64,000 nt of DNA from assembly GCA_014058105.1 (NCBI GenBank), contig JACGCM010002266.1, positions 62,001 to 126,000 of the forward strand. The letters run 5' to 3'. Source of the stretch: Kingdonia uniflora. Lineage: Eukaryota > Streptophyta > Magnoliopsida > Ranunculales > Circaeasteraceae. The notes under the pieces are model-generated. The model did not search any database, was not told where the DNA came from, and saw only the letters and a program-made list of their open reading frames with translations. Of this stretch, positions 21,046-32,200 are shown piece by piece. The position numbers were made by a program, and so were the translations under genes. How positions within the stretch are numbered: position 1 is the stretch's first letter; every line of letters starts with the position of its first letter.

Positions 21046-23075
21046 TTACAGTTCACTATAATTGCGCCAAACTGCACGGAATTCCTCGCGGAATGTGTTC
21101 AGACGTGCCTTTAGGTTAGGCGTTCTAAAGCTTGCATGAAGGATAGTGGCTGCAAAAACAGAAATAGCTAAAAAGGGCAACAAAGAAAGAAACAAAAATT
21201 ACGGTAACATCTGAATGAGTTATAATATACCAAGAAGCCCGATGACAAACGCCCATGGCACAGTAAGGAGATTACAAGAGGTGAACCACAGAATGCAACT
21301 ACCTGCAAAAATTAAAAAGGAAAGGATATCAGAAAATATATTCGGCATGTATCATGCTACATACTTCGGACCTATTAATGATTACTTTCTAAATTTGAAT
21401 ACATAAAGATATGATGTCAATGCTAAAATTGATTATCCCATAATATCAATCACTCCTTAACACGTTTTGAAATTCTTCAGCCAGTTTATGTAGCAGTAGA
21501 TCATATTTGGTCAGCCAAATTTTTAATAAATCAGTCTGAAATAGTGAAATATCGAAGATTTACTACGGACACATCTTTGTTTGGTTTATTCAATGTAAAA
21601 CCATTTGAAGTTTTAACTTACCAGCTGAGAATACCAACACAAACATCCAACGCGACCTTCCACATATATGAATTGCTCTTTTAGATGATAGTCGTCCACA
21701 AATAACTGGCCTGTAATTACTCTTTTGCTCATAAGATGAAATATCTCCCGTAAAAGCAAAAAAAGAAAGATGGACCACTTACGTTATAGGAGGCCTCATC
21801 TTTGCTGCTAAATGCGGAGAAAACTGTCTTATGGTTCTTGTTACTTTCTCATTAAATGTAACTGCAAAACTGTAAATACAATCCTCAGTAACAATATGGA
21901 AGCAAGAGAATCCAAATGGTTACTACACGGACAGACATTAAAGAAAATAATTGAAAATTGATTCTTTTAGCATGAGTCCTTTAAGAAAAAACTTCTTTAG
22001 CTTGACTTTGTTTATTGGGTAAACTAGGTTAGTGGTCTATGGGCCTAAGCCTTCTAGGCTCGGAGTTAATTATATATAACGATCATGTGCCCGACATGGA
22101 CTAAACTTGATCCAATTAGAATCAATCGGATCTATATTAAATTTGGTTACAGATCCCCACAGTTCCACACCTAGATCCCCAAATATAAGTTGGGTGTGAT
22201 TCAAGTGTCAACACTTCCTATTCATGAAGCACAATCGTGAAGAACACCCTGGATATGCATATGGCAGGCTAAAGCCAAGCTTGCGCTCAAATGCACAAAT
22301 GTTGGGTTGGGCAGGGATCAAATTCAACAAAACCCAGTGCAGTCTGATAACACCACTAAACTGTGGAAATCAATAACATGTAGAAGATAAAGTCTACATT
22401 TAACCGGGGTGGAAAATGATAACTTCTAAAGCTATTCTCTACAACGTTACTTAGTAGGTTTCTCCTTAAGAAAGAATGAATTTTCTTCATCTCATTGTAC
22501 AATAAAGCAGTAACCACACTGTTAATATAGTTTTCAAATCTCTATTATAACTGATTATGAGGCAAGTAAAACTTACCTAGGACTTTATTCTGATAATGGT
22601 TACCTAAATCTCCTTAAGAGAGAATGAATTATTCATAAGTTGGTCATGCTATAGAACATTTATACAAAGGGAAGAAACTGTTAGTTGCAGTTACCTATCA
22701 TTCAGAAAAGCGATGCTCAGCCTGGTTAAGATAGAAGCAATTATCGCCAAAGGCCTCCTAAGAAACCCCAATCCTTCAAAAACAAAACAAATTATCAACT
22801 AAATGCAAACAATCTTACAAAAATAGTCTAAAACTAGAAATTAAGGTAGTTGTTACCAAGGATGAAAATGATCATAAGGAAGTAATTGGTCCTGTAGCTG
22901 CAAACACAATCAAACAATTAAGAATCTAAACATAATCAAACAATTGAGAGATTAGGGTTATTACTTACTAGTAGAGATTGCATTTGAGGGGAGAGTTCCA
23001 TTTGGAGTAAGATCTAGGGATTGTAATTCTGGAAAAGAACTCAATCCCTGGTCGAGGAGGAGATGACCAATCGAC
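21046..23075 (-). pseudogene. PRA1-family (A-type) protein gene lacking its start
   Basis: Seven minus-strand exons: about 23075-22969, 22897-22857, 22773-22695, 21869-21783, 21710-21622, 21302-21231 and 21149-21046 (stop). All junctions are GT-AG and in phase. They read VDWSSPPRPGIEFFSRITIP, YYRTNYFLMIIFILGLGF, RRPLAIIASILTRLSIAF, VTFNEKVTRTIRQFSPHL, VICGRLSSKRAIHICGRS, LWFTSCNLLTVPWAFVIG, and LHASFRTPNLKARLNTFREE to the end. PRA1 proteins are four-helix membrane proteins that bind prenylated Rab GTPases in the endomembrane system. The first exon is cut at VDW, where the minisatellite begins; the PRA1 frame meets a TAA within one repeat unit upstream, so the native start and promoter are gone. 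It is the least decayed of the five fragments and might still be spliced if transcribed. Confidence 0.85.
21900..22690. other. Large intron of the PRA1 fragment
   Basis: About 0.8 kb between the third and fourth PRA1 exons. It holds repeat-like text (shared tctccttaagaaagaatgaa and close variant near 22460 and 22610) and no coding domain. Confidence 0.4.
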
Positions 23076-23745
23076 TTTACAATTACATTGACTTTACAAA
23101 CACTCAAACCTTTTACAACTTCCACAATTACATTGACTTTACAGACACTCAAACCTTTTACAACTTCCACAATTACATTGACTTTACAGACACTCAAACC
23201 TTTTACAATTACATTGACTTTACATACACTCAAACCTTTTAGAATTACATTGACTTTACATACACTCAAACCTTTTACAATTACATTGACTTTACGTACA
23301 CTCAAACCTTTTACAATTACATTGACTTTACAGACACTCAAACCTTTTACAACTTCCACAATTACATTGACTTTACAGACACTCAAACCTTTTACAATTA
23401 CATTGACTTTACAGACACTCAAACCTTTTACAATTACATAAACTTTACAGACACTCAAACCTTTTACAATTACATTGATTTTACAGATACTCGAACCTTT
23501 TACAACTTCCACAATTACATCAACTTTACCGACACTCAAACCTTTTACAATTACATTGACTTTACAGACTCTCAAACCTTACAACTTCCACAATTACATT
23601 GACTCTGACTCAAACCTTTTACAACTTCCACAATTACATTGACTTTATTGATACTCAAACCTTTTACAACTTCCACAATTACATTGACTTTACTGACACT
23701 CAAACCTTTTGCAACTTCCACAATTACATTGACTACATATCCACC
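23076..23745. repeat. Minisatellite array B, 36/45-bp unit, abutting PRA1 exon 1
   Basis: About 17 copies of the unit seen in array A. Most are 36 bp, some 45 bp with acttccaca inserted. The array runs straight into the cut PRA1 first exon (minus gtaaagtcgattgg). A minus-strand ORF of 204 residues spans it but is low-complexity and out of the PRA1 frame. Confidence 0.9.
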
Positions 23746-24004
23746 AATAAGAATAACATTCTAACTTTTTGTTTCTTTCACATTTATATCGACTTGATAA
23801 ATAACAAGATTAAACTAGGGTTTCATGAGTTTTCCCCAAAACTTATCCATATTTTTAATAGGAACTAATATACGGAAACTTGCATGTGTAATCAAAATTA
23901 GCGAAAACTAAGATTTCATGAGTTTTCTCCAAAAATTCACTATCCAAACAACAACTAACTGAAACTACTGAAGCTAAAGCTCATTATTAATTAAAAAGAA
24001 ATAC

Positions 24005-24440
24005 TATAAAATTTAACATACCTCTGGAGCTTATTCCTCTGCAAGCTACACAACATAGAGTAAAAGCGTAAAAAATAATTCTCATCTCTCTTCTCTCTCT
24101 CGTTTTCCTCCCTTCTCTCTTTCAATAAGCTTTCACTGCCATTTTTGCAACTGCAACACCCATAATACTTAAAATAAAATACTAGGAAATATAAACATAC
24201 CTCTGGAGCTTATCCACCTGCAAGCTACACAACAATTTCGTAAAAGCGTAAAAAATAATACTCCCCTTTCGTCTATATCTATTTTTCCTCCTTTCTTTCA
24301 ATAAGCTTTCTCTGCCATTTTGCAGCTTCCACTCTCATAATAACTAAAAGGTAATACTAGGAAATATAAACATACACCTGAAGCTTATCCCTATGTAAAC
24401 AACATAATAATATAGTAAAAGCGTAAAAAACAATTCTCAT
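24005..24440. repeat. Tandem ~177-bp repeat, further copy at 24895-24960
   Basis: Copies near 24019, 24199 and 24375 share acctctggagcttatcc and gtaaaagcgtaaaaaataat. A later copy lies beyond the SINE-like units. No coding content. Confidence 0.7.
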
Positions 24441-24444
24441 CTCT

Positions 24445-24855
24445 CCATTGGGTTTCGAACCCACAATTCCTCTCTTGGTGGAGGGTCACAACCACCACTT
24501 GGTCAAGATTCCAATGGCAACCCTTTTTTTTTTGCTAGGCAAACCGGTTTAATATAGGGATCCGTTACCCTGAGTTTCCAACTCCAAGGGGTTTCGAATC
24601 CATGACTCCTTTCATGGTGGAGGGTCACAACCACCACTAGGCTAAGAGCGACAACCTTTTTTTTTTACGAAACCATGACTCCTTTCTTGGTGGAGGGTCA
24701 CAAACACTACTAGGTCAAGAGCCCAATGACAACCCTTTTTTTTGGCTAGGCAAACCGGTTTAATATAGGGATCCGTAACCCTGAGTTTTCAACCCCAAGG
24801 GGACTCCTCTCTTGGTGGGGAGAGTCACAACCACCACTGGGCCAAGAGGCTTTTC
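24445..24855 (-). repeat. Four tRNA-like SINE head units
   Basis: Four imperfect copies start near 24449, 24590, 24669 and 24797. Read on the minus strand, the first has a perfect RNA polymerase III B box GGTTCGAAACC. About 40 bp before it is an A-box-like TGACCAAGTGG within ccaagtggtggttgtgaccc. The other copies have lost or altered the B box. They look like tRNA-derived SINE pieces amplified or nested in tandem. Not functional tRNAs: no cloverleaf could be drawn. Confidence 0.6.
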
Positions 24856-24959
24856 ACTGCCATTTTTTCAGCTTCAACACCCATAATACTTTAAATAAAA
24901 TACTACGGAAATATAAACATACCTCTGGTGCTTATCCATCTGCAAACTACACAACAATC

Positions 24960-25610
24960 AGAGTCTAAGCTACTTCTTGCAGCTTAGACTCTGATTTTAT
25001 CAGTCCCAATTTCAAGTATTCAACTAATAAACATTTAAGCACTTGCAAAACAATTCACACACAATCTACATTATTAGTGAACATGTAAATTAGAGAAAAA
25101 TGAGGTCACATATGGCAGAAGTAGCACCTGCAAAACAAAGGAAAAATTAGTGCTAAAATTGACCCTTCAAAAAGTAGTAATCTCTCTTTCTCCCGCCTGA
25201 AAGAGAGATATTCAAATTTTGAAGGGATCTGGGATTTTCAGATGAGACAGCAACTTAAGTGTCACTTGCTTTCCTTCTTCTTTATTTGCCACTATCCCTT
25301 TACTACTACGGTTACCCTTTATTAATTTACTGGACGCCCAACTTGAGGCACTCACTCACAACACAAGGACGCAATAGGTTGGTCACCTTGTAGAACAAAG
25401 CCATGCTTGAAGCAATACATACAACTATTTTAATAAAATTAACACTCTAATGACTTATTTGAGATGGTACTCTTAAATTCATATGGACTCGTTAAGTTTT
25501 ATAGCGAAGTATCTAGTATGGTGTGGCTATAAAACCCCTACCTAGGATTCTAAACTCCTAGCTTACGATTTCCTAAGCACTCACATCTGAAACTAACCTC
25601 ATACTTAACA
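24960..25610. other. Intergenic, no gene seen
   Basis: Contains a short inverted repeat at about 24958-24995 (cagagtctaagct and agcttagactctg). Otherwise no coding signal. Confidence 0.4.
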
Positions 25611-25614
25611 GTAT

Positions 25615-25960
25615 TCATAATGATTCCCCCGGGACTGTAACTATTATGAAATTGCCTTTTATTTCTCTCCGAGCAATCTTAAGAATTTTTAAGATGTCAG
25701 GCTTAGAACTTATGTAAAGATATAAGAATGCCATCCCAAATCTTCTAATAGTAGTTGCACTTAAAGAAAAGATGGTCTCTATTTTCTTCATCTCCCCCAC
25801 AAAATTTGCCTACTAGAATGTCTTCCCAAATCTTCCGAGAAAACTTGCAGTTAAAGAAAAGACGGTCTCTACTAAGGATCCTAAACTCCTAATAGAGAAT
25901 TTGCCTATTAAAATCTCTCCTTTTACGGAAGGAAGTTTAGCAACGGCCATCAAAAAGTCG
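25615..25960 (-). mobile_element. LINE fragment, zinc-binding zf-RVT-like region
   Basis: Minus strand reads RDRLFFNCKFSRKIWEDIL and about 100 bp later RDHLFFKCNYY*KIWDGIL, the pattern of the zf-RVT domain that follows reverse transcriptase in plant LINEs. The domain is doubled within 150 bp and holds a stop. It lies about 250 bp upstream of the FPA-like gene. Confidence 0.6.
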
Positions 25961-26200
25961 TTGACTTCTTCCATTCTAGCAAAGTTAACGCGCCAGGTTA
26001 TAACCGGGGCCAGGACGACGGAACACCGGAATAATGCTAGTGGATTATGTAACAGAATTTGGGCATAGAAACTCCTGCAGATGCTCTCTCTCTCTCCTAG
26101 TGAGTTAACTATTAGCATCAGTTGGGGAAACATTGTGAGGTAAGAAACCCTGATTTGAAGTCTGAGAGAGAAACTGTTGTTCTCTGAATCGCAAACAACG

Positions 26201-29200
26201 ATGGTGAGTTTCATCTCTTAGTTTTAACAATTGAGTTCAAATTTTAGGGTTTAATGTGTACTGTGTTAATTAGATCGGTCGCGGTGGTGGAAGAGATAGA
26301 TATCACAACAGGGGAGAGTACTCTCCTTCTCCTGCTGTTGGATTTGAAGACAAGTCTCGTAACCATGGAAGACCTCCTTCGCGTCATCTGTGGGTTGGTA
26401 ATTTGTTTCATCATGTGAATGAGTCTGAGTTTGAAGATCTATTTCTCAACTTTGGACAACTTGAGAGTCTCGCTTTTCAACCAGGGCGTAGTTACGCGTT
26501 TGTTAACTTCATTAGACATGAGGATGCTATGAATGCTATCAAAGAACTTCAAGGATTTCTTCTTGCTGGATACCCTCTTAAGATCGAGTTCGCTAAGCCG
26601 GTTAGTCCCTTTATTATTATTATTATTACTTACATTACATATCAATAATACACAAGTTTCTAGTTTAACGGCGCCTTCCACTATCAATGAATTCATTTGT
26701 ATTTGTACATCAACAACATAACATTGTCAACGCAATCATACAATACCCAAGATAATGTTAAGGGAATCTAAGTACGTAATAAGAGAAAGAAGTGTGTTCT
26801 TAGTTGGGATGAAATATAGAGCATTGAATCGTTTAGTTATGTACTTAATAAGGTATACATGCATTTTTTGTTTAGAAAGCATGTGATAATATACAAGCAC
26901 GCTAAAACATGTCAAACGAAATGGATAGTCCCGAGAGGATATTCATTCAAATACTTGGGGGAATCAATTCCATTCTCACTAAATTGTTGTAAGAAGGAAT
27001 ACCTTAACTTATTGCGTTAAGTTTGTTTTACATGGGTGAAGTGCCTTGACATTCCTAGAACTCGTCCAAAACACGAGAATAACTTAAATTGAGGGGAAGA
27101 TTATCTTTTGCGTTGGACAGATTTTTCCTTCTTATCCATTGAAGTAATATTAATAATCAAAAAAAGGAAGATAACAATACCAACATAAAGCATAATGTGA
27201 AGTCCATGGAGATTAAGATACACAAGACCTTTTATAGAGCAATTAAACAAACAGTCTCTAGGAAGGGAGCTAACTCTAAATGCGAGAGTGGAAACACTAC
27301 AATTTAACATTAATACCCACATGAAAATTCTCAAACACACAATTCACCAAGTAATACCAGACATACGTTAGACTCCTATCTTACACCAGCAGTGAAGTGA
27401 TCTCAATCACCAGGTTTATTAAGTCCCCTATCTCTTATGGAGGCTGTTATTTCTTGAATGAATATGTTTGTACGGGCGTAGAAAGTGAAATGATATTATA
27501 GTTGGTTGATGAAAGTTTCGTTGAATGGAACTTGTAGTGGCTCGAAAATCTATGTCATTCTTATGCTGAGATATGAAAGGATTTCTTCAAGCTAGTTAAG
27601 GGGCATTCTTCATCTTGCTTGCCAATTAGAAAAAAAATTGGCGGATAGGGGGAAAAAGTTATGTTGTACAAACAAACATCTCAATGCATCTGTTGTTTTC
27701 AATCATCTATGCAACCTAGATTTCCTTTAAAATACTTAAGAATTTAGATGAAGACATAGTATTTGAAAGAATTGGTAATTTCTCGAACATACCTGTGACC
27801 ACGTTTAGGGACCAGGAATACATTTTTGATGTCTCACATGGAAGTGCTTTCATAGAAAATGCAATGTCTGTTTTAGCTAACCGCATCCTGAGAATCTTCT
27901 CCATTGCATCAGAAGTTGGATTAAATAATAAAAATATTAGAGGAAGATTGCCACTGGATCATTTCAAATCATATGACATTTCACAGTTAAAAGAAGGGCA
28001 ATTAATTGGATAAAGCAGAGCATCATTTCAAATCATGTGATATTTCACATTTCACATTTCACATTTCACATTTCACATACAGATCATGACAGAGTAAAAG
28101 AAGGGCAATTAATTGGATAAAGCAGAGCATCATTTCAAATCATGTGATATTTCACATTTCACATTTCACATTTCACATTTCACATACAGATCATGACAGA
28201 GTATTGATAGAAAAATAGATGACAAAGGCCCAACCAATGACACCCTTGGACTGTATTTGCAGTCACAGCTTTTATATGTTTATTGCTTTATCAGTTGTTG
28301 ATATAACTTTTCCTTTTCTAGTTGACCTTGCTTGTCCATTGCATGGCATAGAATAATAGATAGAACTATAAATCTGTACAAGCTTGCGAAGCAATTGCAT
28401 AATCACCTTCGCTCGTGATTTTCATAAAATGATTCACTTATTAAATTGGTTCTATTGAGCCCTTTGCATCTCGATGCACCCCTTTTGTTCTTTTTAGACA
28501 GTACTCAGTAGTAAATAGTTACAAAAGGAGCGAACAACAAGACTGATATATTTTTAAAGAAGAAGATTACTGATAGCCGATGCACACATGCCTAAACATT
28601 AATGGCATCTCTTCCTTTTTCGTGGTAAAAATACAAAATTGGCACTAACCACTACAAAACCTTTGTGATGTCTAAATGAAATAATATTTCGATAACTTCT
28701 ATCAATATCCATATACTCGGCAAGTCAGCATAGCACCTAATGGCAAATACTATTTACACTAGCACGAACTTGAAAGCTGTAGCTTTTTTCTGAAATTATG
28801 ATCTTATTGGAGTTCTCCAAGTCAGATGATTCTCAAGTACACTAGTCCTTTGTGATGTGTTAGCAAGAAAGTAAATGCAAGTTCATATAGCATCATGAAG
28901 CATTCATTAGCTTCTTTTGTTTGAGCAATGTGAGCTGCCCCAGAAAAATTTAACAGCAGTGTCCCCATCAGTGTATTCTTGTGTATACAAAATTAAAATC
29001 CTAGAATGACATTTGGGAGAAGCAATTTGCGACTCTGCAGTTCCATGACTAGACTCGCACAACAAGGGACCCTCTACCTCCTTAACTTTCATTATTTGAA
29101 AGTAACATATGAATGTAATATGCCTAGCCAAAAAATAAATTAAATGAATGTAATACTCTTAATAACATCACAGTGGTGCTAACCCTCACATATTATTTCC

Positions 29201-32200
29201 TAGTATCATGCTTGACTCTTCCACTTGGAGGTTATAACAATTAATCTATTTCGTAACAATGTGGCAACTCAGTTTAGGGATCAGTTGCTTTACTGGGATT
29301 ATGAAATTTTCCTTCTTATGAACTATAAAGAAGAAGGCAGTTTTTGTTTTCTCAAAGAAAACATGTAGCATTGAGGAAATTTCTGAAAGTGTTAACTGGG
29401 TACAAAGAAAACATGTAGCATTGAAATGGAGTTTCTAGCAAAAATGGACTTGCATTGGGGATTAACCTATGTTGGTAACGTAGTGCACTAGTGATGGAAA
29501 ATTGATTATTTAGCCAAACACTTCTATGGATATGAAATTCTAATGTTCTTTATAAGGTTAAAAGGCTAAGCAGTAAGGATATGGGATGCTCATAAGATGA
29601 GTGTATCAAAGTTGAATATGTTTGAAGAAAAAAAAGATGAAATAAAAATGAGAAGAGAGTATGTTTGTTGAGCTTTTCATTTATAGATTAACACCAATAA
29701 AAGATGAAGATGTTGAATTGGACAACTGGTCTGGTGCTTATTGGAGTCATTCAAAGGTATTTTAGGACAAGTGAACATGATGTGGATGGAGTTCATGAGA
29801 AACTATATGTAAAGATTGCTTGAATGCAGATTTATTGTGGATAGAGTTGGGCATAAAACTAGGTATGTATGTGGTTGACTCTGATGATCATGATGTTGTT
29901 CTATGTGGTCAGTCAACTACCTAAGCACGATAGTTAGAAGATCCTAGCTCAGTAATCACAACTTTGCCAAGTGTTTAGGATTTAGGTGACTCATTATTTT
30001 GCATTAGGCGCGTTAAAAATTTTGTTAGCAAGAAGAAACACAAGATTCCAATCTAAAGTGGTTAGACAAACGGGAAGCTAAAAAGGATTTAATAACCAAT
30101 TTTGTATGCTGCTTCTTTCGAATCCAGCTAATGCCAAGGTTTAGAATCTCTACCTGAGATTTTGAATTTGATTTGTCTGAAAATATTAGTCTATACATAT
30201 TATGGAAATGATATCATCAATGTAGATGATATATCCCTTCTCCATGAAAGTTTGGCACTTTCGTAGTCTTGAGTTCTTATAGTACGTTAAATAATAATTT
30301 GTCAGAAACATTAAGTTTACTTGTAACTATTCGTGCAGCTGAGCAGTACAACCACGAAAAATATCAATAACTTATGTGCAGACTTATACCACATGCCAAT
30401 CACCCAGTATTTATAACCAATGAGCTTTCTGGAGAGTTAGAGCCATCTCCTTGACAACTTCTTTAATTAAAGATCCATCTTTATCCGGCAATGTGACAGT
30501 TTAAGCATGGGGACATAAGCTGTTAACTTGGGTATACGCAGTTCTCTGGTTTACCAATTTTAAATATTCTGACTAAATATGATCTTGAGGCTATTGGTAA
30601 ATTGGTGTACTAAACTATTTATGAACCTACTGGCCTAATAGCTTTATATCTAATACAGTTTCTTTGTCAGTAAATTATAAATCTGATCCTTTGATTTTCA
30701 TGGCCTCAAGAAAAATTCTCTCCTATGGAACAGGTATGAGTTGCTAAGTAGTGCACATATTGAGTTTGTATTTGTATACGAGTATTTAATGCTAGCACTG
30801 CCGTATATGTTGGATTTACATGTGCCACACAGTAGTCCCTTAGATGTTGGTAGGCAGAGAAGAACTACTTTTGTCTAATTATTGTTATAAATCACGTTTC
30901 TGTATCATTGTCTCATATATTTGCCGAAGGAGTTTTCTTATAAATACTCTTTTGGAAGAAAGTCCTAATTTGAATATGGTTTCTCCAATTCGGCAAAACT
31001 TATTTTCTTTATGTAACTTATGTTTAGATATGTGATAATTACTAAATGGAAGTCAGAAGTTAGACAAAAGGTGACAGCCTCAGTATTACATTCTTTAATA
31101 GGTTAAAATTGTGGTTCTTACTGTTTTACATGATTTGTACTGGTTTACTTGTACTAATATATCATTCTTTCTAAGTCCTAACCTTCTCTGAAGTAGTTTA
31201 TCTATTATTAGGCAACATTTATATGTTTCATTCACCCTCAGTTTCTAAAAGTAATTACTTGCTAGTTAGTAGATTTCCTTGATAGTTAGGCAACTGTACA
31301 TGAGCAGGCATCTTTCTCTCTCTTTACTATAAATTTTTCTTACATATTTTCATAACCTTGTAGTTTTGTGTACTATTACTATCATATGTTCCATATAAAC
31401 AGGTTGAAATTGCTATTGGTCTTGTAGGCTCTCTTATAATGAGAGTTTTTTTTTTTTTTTTTTAATGCTAAGATATCAGACCACGCGTAATTGATTTTGG
31501 TTCAATACTTATCTTGAAGAGCTCTTAAAATACAGGAAAAGTTATCACGTGATGAGGATTATCAACGAAGAGATAATAGACGTTCTGCTGAACGCGGAAA
31601 TTTACTCTTTCAGAGAGATTCAAAGGCACGTATACCTAGCCATGAACCATATTATCCGGAGAAGTCTAGATTAGGGGATAAGAATGCAGAACCGTGTGAG
31701 GTATTATGGGTAGGATTTCCAGCCTACTTAAATGTTGATGAAATGGCTTTGAGGACAGCTTTTTCGCCATTTGGTGAGATCGAAAAGATCACTGCATTTA
31801 CAGGCCGCAGCTATGCCTTTGTGCAATTCAGAAGCGTAATGTCAGCTATCCGGGCAAAAGAAGATCTTGAAGGGAATCTATTTGATAATCCCCGTGTGCA
31901 TATTTGTTTTGCAAAGAGGGAAGGTGGACCATCTGAGCAGGGAAAAAGCTCAGCAAATATCTCCTCTCCGCGTAGAAATTTTGGTCATCGTGAACGATCC
32001 ACTGAGTTTCGACCCAGTAGAAATTTTGGGATTCCGACTGGAGAACTCCATAGAGAATCTCCCCGTTTTATGTCTGATATGGGATTTGGAGAGTCTGGAT
32101 ACGATGTGTTCAATAGGAAAGGTTCTCCATGGACAGGTGGAAGTGGCAACTTTGAACAGATGAGGATGCACAGTTCTGGTCCTGAACAAGGTTTATCAGA

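Noticed and set aside
22961..23575. 204-residue minus-strand ORF (repeated VCKVNVIVKGLS)
   Set aside because: It is the minisatellite read in a frame kept open by its 3n unit length. It runs into the PRA1 exon out of frame and ends at once.
23076..23745. CRISPR-like regular repeats
   Set aside because: Units are contiguous without unique spacers and the genome is a plant nucleus; this is a minisatellite.
24445..24855. tRNA genes
   Set aside because: Pol III boxes are present but no acceptor, D or anticodon stems could be formed; they fit SINE heads.
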